Assembly (NCBI GenBank): GCA_018223415.1
Contig: JAGTTQ010000001.1
Location: 2,453,865-2,517,864, forward strand
Direction: 5' to 3'
DNA: 64,000 bases
Source of the DNA: Eubacteriaceae bacterium Marseille-Q4139
GTDB taxonomy: Bacteria; Bacillota; Clostridia; Lachnospirales; Lachnospiraceae
How positions within the stretch are numbered: the stretch's first letter is position 1; each line of letters begins with the position of its first letter. Below the pieces are notes generated by a model. The model was not told the origin of the DNA, searched no databases, and worked only from the letters and a program-made list of their open reading frames with translations. Below are positions 8,656-16,156 of this stretch, in pieces. The translations under genes and the position numbers were made by a program.

Positions 8656-8934
8656 ATGGCTGGAAATACCACAAACATCAGTATCCGCATGGATGCAGAT
8701 TTGAAAGCACAGGCTGACGCTTTGTTTAGTGAGCTTGGCATGAACCTGTCGACTGCGTTTAATATTTTTGTGCGCCAGTCTCTTCGTGTGGGCGGCATTC
8801 CCTTTGAAGTAAAACTGGAACAGCCCAGCAAAGAAACAATAGCAGCAATGCTGGAAGCGGAGAGGATTGCAAAAGATCCGTCTGTGAAGGGCTATGATGA
8901 CCTTGACGAGCTGTTTGCAGACTTGAAAAAATGA
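8656..8934 (+). CDS. RelB/DinJ family antitoxin
   Basis: The 92-residue protein has an N-terminal ribbon-helix-helix segment (N-I-S-I-R-M-D, then L-F-S-E-L-G-M-N-L-S-T-A) followed by an acidic helical tail that would wrap the toxin, as in DinJ. It should neutralise the toxin encoded next and repress its own promoter. AAAGGGGTTG provides the ribosome binding site. The stop overlaps the toxin start (ATGA). This pair is more AT-rich than its surroundings, consistent with horizontal acquisition. Confidence 0.93.
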   Translation: MAGNTTNISIRMDADLKAQADALFSELGMNLSTAFNIFVRQSLRVGGIPFEVKLEQPSKETIAAMLEAERIAKDPSVKGYDDLDELFADLKK

Positions 8935-9221
8935 GAAGGACGAAATACACAGTCAAGTACACGACAGGTTTTAAAAAAGATTACAAGCGGGCAATCAAGC
9001 GTGGACTGAAAATTGAATTGCTGGAACAGGTTGTAACACTGCTGGCAATGGGTGAAACACTGCCGGAGAAAAACCGTGATCACGATCTGTCTGGTGATTG
9101 GGTAGGACACCGGGAATGCCATATTCTTCCGGACTGGCTGCTCATTTACCGTATTGAGGACGATGTTCTGGTGCTGACACTGGCACGTACCGGGACACAC
9201 AGCGATTTATTTGGAAAATAA
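8931..9221 (+). CDS. YafQ-type toxin (RelE superfamily mRNA interferase)
   Basis: A 96-residue protein of the RelE fold closest to YafQ. It has T-T-G-F-K-K-D-Y-K near the N-terminus, D-H-D-L-S-G-D-W, the R-E-C-H-I-L-P-D-W-L-L-I-Y strand pair and the C-terminal T-G-T-H-S-D-L-F, whose His matches the catalytic His of YafQ. YafQ cleaves ribosome-bound mRNA. Key catalytic histidines appear present, so the toxin is likely active. It is cotranscribed with the antitoxin and followed by a terminator. Confidence 0.93.
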   Translation: MRRTKYTVKYTTGFKKDYKRAIKRGLKIELLEQVVTLLAMGETLPEKNRDHDLSGDWVGHRECHILPDWLLIYRIEDDVLVLTLARTGTHSDLFGK

Positions 9222-9232
9222 AATCTAAACGG

Positions 9233-9265
9233 CCGCCGTGCAGGAAAATATGTACGGCGGTTTTT
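9233..9265 (+). terminator. Terminator of the toxin-antitoxin operon
   Basis: CCGCCGT at 9233-9239 pairs with ACGGCGG at 9254-9260, followed directly by TTTTT. Confidence 0.8.
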
Positions 9266-9389
9266 CACCTCACCTTTCGTGTTTCTTAATATTATGTAAA
9301 ATCCCTTCCTTTCCGCCCCGGATTATGATAAAATCGTGAAACGAGGTTTCCCCTCTCAAATTAAGCAGTTAAGGAGAAGAAAACAAAGC

Positions 9390-10550
9390 ATGAGAAAAAT
9401 CATAAAAGCAGGACTCTGCATGGCCGTTTTGGCTCTTGCCGTGACGGGGTGCCAGAATAAAACGGAAGAAAGCGAGAGCACGGCTGCTGCGGCGACAACG
9501 GCGGCAGAAGCCGGGACGAAATCGGAGGAAGAGCTGACCGACGAAAGCAGCATCACCCTCGGAGAGTATAAAGGGCTGTCCCTGACCATGTCAAAGGCCG
9601 AGGTGACGGACGAGGAGATCGACGAGCAGATCGGCTACATTGTAAGCCTGTTCCCCAACGAGGAGGAAGTGACAGGACGCCCGGCGCAGGAAGGCGATAC
9701 GGCCAACATCGACTATGAGGGCACCAAGGACGGCGTTGCCTTTGCAGGCGGAACGGCTCAGGGCATGGATCTGGAGCTTGGAAGCGGCCGGTTCATCGAC
9801 GGTTTTGAGGACGGCGTCATCGGCATGGAGATCGGCGAGGAAAAGGATTTAAACCTGACCTTCCCGGATCCCTATGAAAACAACCCGGATCTGGCCGGCC
9901 AGCCCGTCGTGTTCCACGTAAAGCTCAACAGCCTGAAGGTATTAAGCGACCCGGCCCGCGACGATGCGCTTGCAAAGCGCGCCATGGACGATGAGAACGC
10001 CACCATGGAGCTTCTCGAGGCGCAGATCTACGAGAACCTGCTGCTCCAGAAGGAGCGGAGCGCCTTTTATGAGGCGGGAAACCAGGCACTCGTCCAGATC
10101 ATTGACAATTCGGAGATCACCTGCGACCCGGATGCTGTCGAGGAGATGGTAAACCAGCTGACACAGACCTACACGATCTATGCGTCCCAGTACGGCATGG
10201 AGTTAGAGGATTTCTTGAGCCTGTTCCTGGGCATGGATATGGCTGGACTCGAGGAAAATGCAGAAAATCTTGTGAAGCAGCAGATGGTGTTAGACGAGGT
10301 GATCCGCCTGGAGAATGTCGAGCCGACCGACGAACAGAAGGAAGAGCTTGCGAAGGCCAACAACTTTGACAGCGTGGACGCGCTGATCCAGACCTACGGC
10401 GAGGAATCGGCCAATGACTTGTTTATGATGGAAGCCGCATATCATTTCCTGGTGGACAACGCCAATGTGACGGTGACGGAAGATAACGGCACGGCGGCTG
10501 ACACGCCGGCAGAAAGTACGGCAGAAGAGACGGAGACGGCGGCAGAATAA
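9390..10550 (+). CDS. Lipoprotein with FKBP/trigger-factor-like architecture
   Basis: 386 residues from the ATG at 9390, preceded by AAGGAGAAG; the in-frame ATG at 9336 is rejected because it would bury the signal peptide. The N-terminus is a type II signal peptide ending L-A-V-T-G-C, so the mature protein is a lipid-anchored extracytoplasmic protein. A Thr/Ala/Glu linker leads to an FKBP-type prolyl isomerase domain (G-D-T-A-N-I-D-Y-E-G, G-S-G-R-F-I-D-G-F-E, then G-M-E-I-G-E-E-K) at about residues 95-185, followed by a helical region like the trigger factor C-terminal domain. The tail is Thr/Ala/Glu-rich. Likely role: folding or isomerisation of secreted proteins at the cell surface. Confidence 0.85.
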   Translation: MRKIIKAGLCMAVLALAVTGCQNKTEESESTAAAATTAAEAGTKSEEELTDESSITLGEYKGLSLTMSKAEVTDEEIDEQIGYIVSLFPNEEEVTGRPAQEGDTANIDYEGTKDGVAFAGGTAQGMDLELGSGRFIDGFEDGVIGMEIGEEKDLNLTFPDPYENNPDLAGQPVVFHVKLNSLKVLSDPARDDALAKRAMDDENATMELLEAQIYENLLLQKERSAFYEAGNQALVQIIDNSEITCDPDAVEEMVNQLTQTYTIYASQYGMELEDFLSLFLGMDMAGLEENAENLVKQQMVLDEVIRLENVEPTDEQKEELAKANNFDSVDALIQTYGEESANDLFMMEAAYHFLVDNANVTVTEDNGTAADTPAESTAEETETAAE

Positions 10551-10586
10551 GGCGGCCGCCTTCGTCCGGATACGGAGGAGAAGAGT

Positions 10587-11180
10587 ATGAAGCTTCTGGA
10601 AGACAGGATTCGGAGAGACGGAAAAGTCCGGGAGGGGAATGTCCTCAAGGTGGACAGCTTTTTGAATCATCAGATGGACATCGGCCTGTTAAATGAGATC
10701 GGCAAAGAGTTCCGGCGTCTGTTCCCGGAACCGGAGATCAATAAAATTCTGACGATTGAGGCCTCCGGCATTGGGATTGCCTGCATTGCCGCCCAGTATT
10801 TCGGCGTGCCGGTGGTTTTTGCGAAGAAAAACAAGACGAAGAACATTGCCGGCGGCGTCTATACGGCGAAGGTGGAGTCCTTTACCCATGGGCGTACCTA
10901 CGACATCATGGTTTCCAGGGATTTTCTGGGAAAAGGGGACAAGGTGCTTCTGATCGATGATTTCCTTGCAAACGGAAAGGCCCTGGAAGGCCTCATAAGC
11001 CTTTCCGAGGAAGCCGGTGCAGAGGTCATCGGCGCCGGTGTCGTCATCGAAAAGGGCTTCCAGAGCGGCGGCGAAGCCATCCGGAAGCGCGGCATCCATC
11101 TGGAATCGCTGGCAATCGTAGACGGCATGGACGAAAAAACAGGAGAGATCACGTTCCGGAACGGGGACGGGAAGAGATAA
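10587..11180 (+). CDS. xpt: Xanthine phosphoribosyltransferase
   Basis: The 197-residue protein matches the Xpt family closely: start M-K-L-L-E-D-R-I, I-E-A-S-G-I-G in the middle, F-A-K-K-N-K, and the PRPP-binding motif V-L-L-I-D-D-F-L-A-N-G. It converts xanthine and PRPP to XMP in purine salvage. Only 36 bases separate it from the upstream gene, so a purine riboswitch, often found ahead of xpt in Bacillus, is not present here. The HAD gene follows one base after the stop region. Confidence 0.95.
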   Translation: MKLLEDRIRRDGKVREGNVLKVDSFLNHQMDIGLLNEIGKEFRRLFPEPEINKILTIEASGIGIACIAAQYFGVPVVFAKKNKTKNIAGGVYTAKVESFTHGRTYDIMVSRDFLGKGDKVLLIDDFLANGKALEGLISLSEEAGAEVIGAGVVIEKGFQSGGEAIRKRGIHLESLAIVDGMDEKTGEITFRNGDGKR

Positions 11181-11181
11181 C

Positions 11182-11973
11182 ATGGAAAGAAAAGCATTGT
11201 TTTTTGACATAGACGGGACGCTTCTTGGGGAGAAGAGCCGAAAAATCCCGGAAAGCGCCGCAGAGGCCCTAAGAAAAGCAAGAGAAAAAGGCCATCTGGT
11301 CTTTATAAATTCCGGGCGGGCCAGGTGCCTGATGCAGGACGTGGAGGAAAGCGGGATCCCCGTGGACGGCTATCTCTGCGGCTGCGGCACGTACATCGAG
11401 ATCGGCGGGAAAAAAGTCCTTCACAACACGGTTCCGGCCGGCCGCCGCCTGGAAATCCAGAAAGCGATCATAAGTCACAGGCTGGAAGGCGTCTTAGAGG
11501 GCATGGAGGCCTGCTGCGCCAGGGAAGGCGTCTCTCCGCTGGAATCCGTGGAGCGGATGAAAAATTCCTTAAGGCGCCGCGGCGTCCTTATCACTGACGA
11601 CTGGGAAAAGGCGGCGGACTTTGACAAATTCTGTGTGGAAGTAGTAGAAGAAAGCGATATCGACGGCTTCCTCAAATTCCTGGAGCCGGACTTTGCGGCC
11701 ATTGACCGCGGGCACGGCCTCTACGAATGCGTGCCGGCCGGCTTTAACAAGGCTGCGGCCATGGAATTTATCCTGCGGTATTTTGATATTCCCTGGGAAC
11801 AGTCCTACGCCTTCGGCGACAGCAGCAACGACCTTGCCATGATCCGCTATGCCTGCAATTCCGTCATCATGGGAAAGCACGATGCAGTCCTTGAGCCATA
11901 TGCCACGTTTGTGACGAAGACCGTGGAAGAGGACGGCATCGCCTATGCCTTTGAAGCCTTAGCGATTCTGTGA
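11182..11973 (+). CDS. HAD superfamily phosphatase, Cof-type (type IIB)
   Basis: A 263-residue cytoplasmic phosphatase. Motif I is F-D-I-D-G-T-L-L, motif II is I-N-S-G-R-A, and motif IV is F-G-D-S-S-N-D-L-A-M; the capping domain between motifs II and III fits the Cof/YcsE branch. Substrates are typically sugar phosphates, nucleotides or FMN and are not predictable from sequence. It directly follows xpt, so it may share its transcript. Its 3' end overlaps the convergent MerR gene by 15 bases. Confidence 0.9.
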   Translation: MERKALFFDIDGTLLGEKSRKIPESAAEALRKAREKGHLVFINSGRARCLMQDVEESGIPVDGYLCGCGTYIEIGGKKVLHNTVPAGRRLEIQKAIISHRLEGVLEGMEACCAREGVSPLESVERMKNSLRRRGVLITDDWEKAADFDKFCVEVVEESDIDGFLKFLEPDFAAIDRGHGLYECVPAGFNKAAAMEFILRYFDIPWEQSYAFGDSSNDLAMIRYACNSVIMGKHDAVLEPYATFVTKTVEEDGIAYAFEALAIL

Positions 11974-12363
11974 CGGCGTCGCGGGCTGCCGGTTTTCTGT
12001 GCCTGCGGCGACGGCATCTTCGTAATACCGGATTTTACTGCGGATGGTCTCCTGATAGAGCTGCATCTGCGCCATTTTCTGTTCAAAACGCGCCTGATGG
12101 TCTTTCATGATCGCAAGGCGCTTTTTTAATGTCGCATCCCCCTCCATGCAGAGTGCAACGAAATCGCGGATCTCATGGATGGACATCCCCGTATTCTTTA
12201 AGCATGTGATGGTCTTTAACCACTGGAAATCACTGTCTTTGAATCTTCTCGTGCCGTCCGGCGCCTTGTCCAAAAACGGCATCAGCCCCTCCTTGTCGTA
12301 ATAGCGGAGCGTATAAACGGAGAGGCCGGCCTTTTCGGCGGCCTGGGAAACGGTATAAGTCAT
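11959..12363 (-). CDS. MerR family transcriptional regulator
   Basis: 134 residues from the ATG at 12363, which has GAGGTGAT six bases upstream; a longer reading from 12384 starts where the -10 hexamer sits and is less likely. The N-terminal winged HTH is typical (Y-T-V-S-Q-A-A-E-K-A-G-L-S, then Y-T-L-R-Y-Y-D-K-E-G-L), followed by the dimerisation coil. There is no C-terminal Cys cluster, so it is not a metal sensor of the classic kind; it resembles the TipA/AdhR-like aldehyde or stress-responsive group. It is divergent from an aldo/keto reductase gene and very likely controls it. Confidence 0.92.
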   Translation of the reverse strand: MTYTVSQAAEKAGLSVYTLRYYDKEGLMPFLDKAPDGTRRFKDSDFQWLKTITCLKNTGMSIHEIRDFVALCMEGDATLKKRLAIMKDHQARFEQKMAQMQLYQETIRSKIRYYEDAVAAGTENRQPATPSQNR

Positions 12364-12382
12364 ATGTATCACCTCGCTTTCC

Positions 12383-12413
12383 ATTGTAACCCCTGGAGTA
12401 CACTCTATGTCAA
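12383..12413 (-). promoter_or_regulatory. MerR-type promoter of the regulator gene (19-bp spacer)
   Basis: On the minus strand TTGACA (12413-12408) and TACAAT (12388-12383) are separated by 19 bases. The spacer starts TAGAGTGTACTCCAGG. Overlong spacers with an imperfect dyad between the hexamers are the hallmark of promoters that MerR proteins activate by untwisting DNA. Confidence 0.75.
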
Positions 12414-12425
12414 GAAAATTTGCGC

Positions 12426-12456
12426 TTGACTTAGACTATACTCGAGGGAGTATGCT
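12426..12456 (+). promoter_or_regulatory. MerR-type promoter of the aldo/keto reductase gene (19-bp spacer)
   Basis: TTGACT (12426-12431) and TATGCT (12451-12456) are separated by 19 bases. The spacer begins TAGACTATACTCGAGG, which shares TAGA, TACTC and AGG with the spacer of the divergent promoter, pointing to the same regulator at both. Confidence 0.75.
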
Positions 12457-12519
12457 GATAAAAAAGAAACCGAAGCAATTTGCCTGTGCCTGGCATGAGC
12501 CAGGGGAAAGGGGAAGATT

Positions 12520-13611
12520 ATGGAATACCGGAAACTGCCGCACGGCGGAGAAAAAATCAGTGTCATCGGCCTTGGAATGGGCTCCGTGACGGGCACGGAG
12601 GAGGAGATTGTCTGTCTTCTCAATACAGCCATTGAAAATGGGGTCAATTTCTTTGACCTGGCGGCCTCGGAGGAAGCGCCGTACCATGCATACGCAAAGG
12701 CCTTCGAGGGACGCCGGGAACAGCTTATCACGCAGATGCATTTCGGCGCAGTCTATGACAATGGGAAATACGGCTGGTCGAGGGATTTAAAGCGGATTAA
12801 GGAACAGTTTGAATGGGAGCTTTCCCTGTTCCATACGGACTATACGGATCTCGGCTATATCCACTGCGTCGACGAGCCGGACGACTTAAAGGAAATCATG
12901 GAGGGCGGAATCTGGGACTACATGAAAGGCCTGAAAAGCGAGGGGAAAATCCGCCATCTCGGTTTTTCCTCCCACAACCCGGAGATTGCGAGACGCCTTC
13001 TTGAGACGGGGCTCATCGACATGTTCATGTTCAGCATCAACCCGGCCTACGACTACCAGAAAGGCAAATACGCCATCGGCGAGGCGAAGGAGCGGGCAGA
13101 TTTATACCGGGACTGCGAAAAGCTCGGCGTCGGGATTTCCGTCATGAAGCCATTTGCAGGCGGCCAGCTTTTGAATGAAAAGACTTCCCTGTTCCACCGC
13201 GCCCTGACGGAGACTCAGTGTATCCAGTATGCACTGGACCGGCCGGCTGTTTTAACGGTGCTGCCGGGAGTTCGGGATGTGAATGATTTAAAGACGGTGC
13301 TCCGGTACCTCAAGGCCTCGGAGGCGGAAAAGGACTATTCGGTGATCGCAGAATTTACGCCGCAGAATGCCGACGGGATCTGCGTTTACTGCAACCACTG
13401 CCAGCCGTGCCCGAGGGGGCTCAACGTGGGCTTAATCAACAAGTATTACGATCTGGCCCTGGCCGGAGACGAGATGGCAAAGGGACATTACGAAAAGCTG
13501 TCCGTAAAGGCCGGTGACTGTGTAAAATGCGGCCACTGCGAGTCCCGCTGCCCCTTCCATGTGAAGCAGGAGGCGCGGATGGAGGAAATCGCCGCCTATT
13601 TTGGAAAATAA
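12520..13611 (+). CDS. Aldo/keto reductase with C-terminal ferredoxin-like domain
   Basis: 363 residues. The N-terminal part is an aldo/keto reductase barrel (L-G-M-G-S near residue 20, F-F-D-L-A-A near 47, H-F-G-A-V near 72, I-H-C-V-D). The C-terminal 75 residues carry two cysteine clusters, C-V-Y-C-N-H-C-Q-P-C-P and C-V-K-C-G-H-C-E-S-R-C-P, which fit two [4Fe-4S] sites. Such fusions are common in anaerobes and suggest electron transfer with ferredoxin rather than NADPH alone. The substrate is unknown. The divergent MerR gene with paired operators suggests induction by an electrophile or redox stress. Confidence 0.9.
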   Translation: MEYRKLPHGGEKISVIGLGMGSVTGTEEEIVCLLNTAIENGVNFFDLAASEEAPYHAYAKAFEGRREQLITQMHFGAVYDNGKYGWSRDLKRIKEQFEWELSLFHTDYTDLGYIHCVDEPDDLKEIMEGGIWDYMKGLKSEGKIRHLGFSSHNPEIARRLLETGLIDMFMFSINPAYDYQKGKYAIGEAKERADLYRDCEKLGVGISVMKPFAGGQLLNEKTSLFHRALTETQCIQYALDRPAVLTVLPGVRDVNDLKTVLRYLKASEAEKDYSVIAEFTPQNADGICVYCNHCQPCPRGLNVGLINKYYDLALAGDEMAKGHYEKLSVKAGDCVKCGHCESRCPFHVKQEARMEEIAAYFGK

Positions 13612-13618
13612 AAGGCAG

Positions 13619-13656
13619 AACGCCGCCAGGCCCCTGTTTTGCGGGCCGGCGGCGTT
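13619..13656. terminator. Bidirectional terminator between convergent genes
   Basis: AACGCCGCC pairs with GGCGGCGTT and an inner GGCCC pairs with GGGCC. It separates the aldo/keto reductase gene from the convergent cupin gene. Confidence 0.8.
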
Positions 13657-13673
13657 TGGACGCATGTGCCGTC

Positions 13674-14027
13674 TTATTCCGATACTCTTTCGTTGATTAC
13701 AAGCGCCATGATCTCAAGGGGTTCCTCGGACGGATTTTCGATGGCATGGCTCTGTCCGACCTCGATGACGCAGACGTCGCCGGGATGGATTTCCGTCCTC
13801 GTGCCGTCGTTGTCCACAAAAATGCCGTTTCCCTTTATGACATAATACGGCTCCGTATTCCCCACATGCTGATGAAAGCCTATGGACGCATGGGGCGGCA
13901 GAATGACATGGGCGTACATGGTGCCGTGGCCCATGAGCTCGTCCTTGCTTAAAATATGGCGGAGTTCAACGGTTCCCTCGCCGCCTCGGAGCCCCTGAAC
14001 AAACACTGATTCTGTTTTTCTTACCAT
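13674..14027 (-). CDS. Small cupin domain protein
   Basis: 117 residues from the ATG at 14027, which has a strong AAGGAGGT upstream; the longer frame from 14150 would run through the promoter. It is a single cupin barrel: G-x5-H-x-H appears as S-I-G-F-H-Q-H-V-G with P-Y-Y-V-I-K-G, and the second motif is H-P-G-D-V-C-V-I-E with Q-S-H-A-I-E-N. It probably binds a metal ion through these His and Glu residues. Function could be sugar isomerisation, a dioxygenase or sensing; nothing nearby decides it. A promoter (TTTACT, 17 bases, TATTCT) lies upstream. Confidence 0.85.
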   Translation of the reverse strand: MVRKTESVFVQGLRGGEGTVELRHILSKDELMGHGTMYAHVILPPHASIGFHQHVGNTEPYYVIKGNGIFVDNDGTRTEIHPGDVCVIEVGQSHAIENPSEEPLEIMALVINERVSE

Positions 14028-14220
14028 GGAATGACCTCCTTCGATTGATCCTGTCTCCAGAATAGCATAAATCCCGAAAAAAGTAAAATTCCTTTGCTTT
14101 ACAGGCAAACGCGAATCGTGTCGAAACTTGCGGCCGATTTTGCTTTCCATTTGGCAGAAAATGTATTATAAAGGTAGTGATACTGCTAGGTATCCGAATG
14201 GTGTATGCAAAGGGGGCAGA

Positions 14221-14370
14221 ATGATGAGCGTTGAGGAACGCATTGCTGCTTTGGAACAGGAAAATATCAGGCTGAAAGAAGACAATGAAAAGCTTATGAG
14301 CATAATCGCCCAGATGAAAGTGACATTGAACCGCCTGGTAAAACATTATATTTCTGAAGGCAGTCTATAA
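14221..14370 (+). CDS. Small coiled-coil protein of unknown function
   Basis: The 49-residue product starting at 14221 (AAAGGGGGC upstream) is almost entirely a coiled coil: heptads of Ile/Leu run through R-I-A-A-L-E-Q-E-N and L-K-E-D-N-E-K-L. A longer frame from 14128 has no ribosome binding site. It has a plausible promoter (TTGCTT, 18 bases, TATTAT) and a terminator of its own. I do not recognise the family; small proteins of this type are often annotated as hypothetical. The N-terminal ATG could be the second of the two adjacent ones. Confidence 0.6.
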   Translation: MMSVEERIAALEQENIRLKEDNEKLMSIIAQMKVTLNRLVKHYISEGSL

Positions 14371-14393
14371 ACATGTCCCGCGGTTAAAAAAAA

Positions 14394-14432
14394 ATGGCCT
14401 CTGCGGGGTACGCAGAAGCCATTCCCTTTTTT
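14394..14432. terminator. Bidirectional terminator
   Basis: The stem ATGGC..CTGCG with CGCAG..GCCAT has a run of A on its left and a run of T on its right, so it can end the small coiled-coil gene on the plus strand and the cell-wall-binding protein gene on the minus strand. Confidence 0.85.
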
Positions 14433-14451
14433 TGCAAATCAGGTGTGCTCT

Positions 14452-15789
14452 TTACTGTAAGATCCCATTCGTATCAACAACCCAGATGGTGCCGTTGGCA
14501 TCCTTGAAATCCTTAAAGCCGCGTCCGAGCTCCGGCTTCACGGAAGAAGTGGAGGAGGAAGATGCCTTCTGGACAGAACCGGTGGTGTTCACCAGATATC
14601 TGCTGCCCTCGAACTCAACGGGAGCGTAGCGCACATCAGAACTTGCCTCCTGACGTTTTCCGTTGATATAGAGCGTGTTGTCTCTCAGACCGTGGTAGCC
14701 CTGGCCCTTCTGCTCGCCGTCGGTATAGAAGTACCAGCTCTCTGTCTCACCTGTCTCTTCGTTGTAAATATTCTGTTTGCCGGTCTTCATGACGCCGTTC
14801 TCGTCAAAGTAGAAGTTGGCCGTCTTTCCGTCACCGATATTCACAGACTGCTTTCCTGTCTGCATCTCACCGCGCTCGTTGAACGCATATTTTTTTGCGT
14901 CCACCGTAAAGAGCTGGTTCCCAGCCGTCTCGGAGAAATAGGAACGTCCATCTTTAAAATAGAAGGTGTAGGTCTCATCCATGTCGTGAATGCCTTCGAC
15001 GCCCTCGATGGTGCGCCATCCTTCCGCGCGCTTTCCGTCACCTTCTTCACCGTAATACTGGTAGGCGCCGACAGACGGTGCTTTCGTTTCTGCCGCATTG
15101 GAAGCCGTCTCAGAGCCGGTTCCTGCCTCTTCCTTATCAATCAGGATCCAGCCGGTCTGCATCCTGCCGTTTACGAAGGTGTAGTATGCGCCATTGATTT
15201 TTTTATCCACATGGTTTTCTACCATTTTTCCGTCAGACTCAAAATAGTACCAGGAATCGGAAGCGCCCGGAACAGCAGCGCCGTCGTCTAACTTCAGCCA
15301 GCCGGTCTTCATGGCGCCGTCGTCACCGAAATAGTAGGTGGAACTGCCGACCGCCGTTTTTCCTGTCTGCATCTGGCCGGCATCGTTGAAGTAATACCAT
15401 TTGCTGTCCAGCTTCAGCCACTTGGAGGCAGCCGCCTTGCCGTCCTTTTCAAAGTAGTACCAGAAGGAAGCAGGGGTCTCCGGGGAGTCAATGTCCTCCT
15501 CATTGCGAAGCTCGATCCAGGTGTTTTTCACCATCTTTCCGTCGCTTCCCACATAGAAGTCCTCGACCTTCTGATTGATCGTAATCTGTCCGTCTTCATC
15601 TAAAAAGTACCAGTCATCCCCGTTCTTTCTCCAGGAATCTGTCGTAAGATATCCGTCTTCATCGTAATAGACCATGGCGCCGTCTTCCTCGGTCCAGCCG
15701 GACTGGGCGGCGTAGGCGGCTCCATACGGAAGCATGCTCATAAATGCAGCAGCAGACATAACAGCAAAGAAACGTGTCTGTTTTTTCAT
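14452..15789 (-). CDS. Secreted cell-wall-binding repeat protein
   Basis: 445 residues. A signal peptide (M-K-K-Q-T-R-F-F-A, hydrophobic core, A-Y-A-A cleavage) is followed by at least ten tandem choline-binding-type repeats with the pattern G-W-x-(10)-W-Y-Y-F-x-x-D-G-x-M. There is no recognisable catalytic domain, so it probably coats or crosslinks the wall, or binds choline-like or other wall polymers. The C-terminal 110 residues (Y-L-V-N-T-T-G and G-x-Y-H-G-L) resemble those of the protein at 28930-30321, so they are paralogues. TATAAT at 15860-15855 is a good -10 for it. Confidence 0.9.
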   Translation of the reverse strand: MKKQTRFFAVMSAAAFMSMLPYGAAYAAQSGWTEEDGAMVYYDEDGYLTTDSWRKNGDDWYFLDEDGQITINQKVEDFYVGSDGKMVKNTWIELRNEEDIDSPETPASFWYYFEKDGKAAASKWLKLDSKWYYFNDAGQMQTGKTAVGSSTYYFGDDGAMKTGWLKLDDGAAVPGASDSWYYFESDGKMVENHVDKKINGAYYTFVNGRMQTGWILIDKEEAGTGSETASNAAETKAPSVGAYQYYGEEGDGKRAEGWRTIEGVEGIHDMDETYTFYFKDGRSYFSETAGNQLFTVDAKKYAFNERGEMQTGKQSVNIGDGKTANFYFDENGVMKTGKQNIYNEETGETESWYFYTDGEQKGQGYHGLRDNTLYINGKRQEASSDVRYAPVEFEGSRYLVNTTGSVQKASSSSTSSVKPELGRGFKDFKDANGTIWVVDTNGILQ

Positions 15790-16156
15790 GTTTTGATTCT
15801 CTCCTTTTTCGTGAGCGCATTTTTCTGCGCGATCTGTTGTTGCCTTACGGTGCGATTATAACAGCACCGGCAGAAGAAAATCCAGTGCAGGTTGCTGGCA
15901 GAACTGGCAGCCGGTGACAGGGACGGGAGACCCGTTGGAAGGGCGGGAAAATACCGCTTCCTTCTCCCCGCCTGCACAGATTTACTGGACTGCCTGTCTG
16001 TTATGTGGTAGAATATCCGAAGAACGTATTCTGCCGGCAGGGGCCGCTTTTTCGAGACAAGCGGAGGCGGAATGCGCGTTTGTATATGGAGAAAATGCCT
16101 GAAACAGGACGAACCGGGCCGGGACGCGGCCGAGAGAAGGAAAGGAGAAATTTCAA
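15790..16156. other. Intergenic region with divergent promoters
   Basis: This 367-base stretch holds the start signals of the wall protein (minus strand, -10 TATAAT read at 15860-15855) and of the glycan cluster (plus strand, TTGGACT-like -35 at 15986-15991, 17 bases, TAGAAT at 16009-16014). The transcript toward the TPP enzyme would have a leader of about 135 bases with only modest hairpins. I see no convincing gene in it. Confidence 0.5.
15986..16014 (+). promoter_or_regulatory. Promoter of the glycan cluster
   Basis: TGGACT, a 17-base spacer and TAGAAT stand about 140 bases ahead of the TPP enzyme gene. Confidence 0.5.

Noticed and set aside
10551..10586. Purine riboswitch ahead of xpt
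   Set aside because: Only 36 bases separate xpt from the previous gene, too short for the aptamer.
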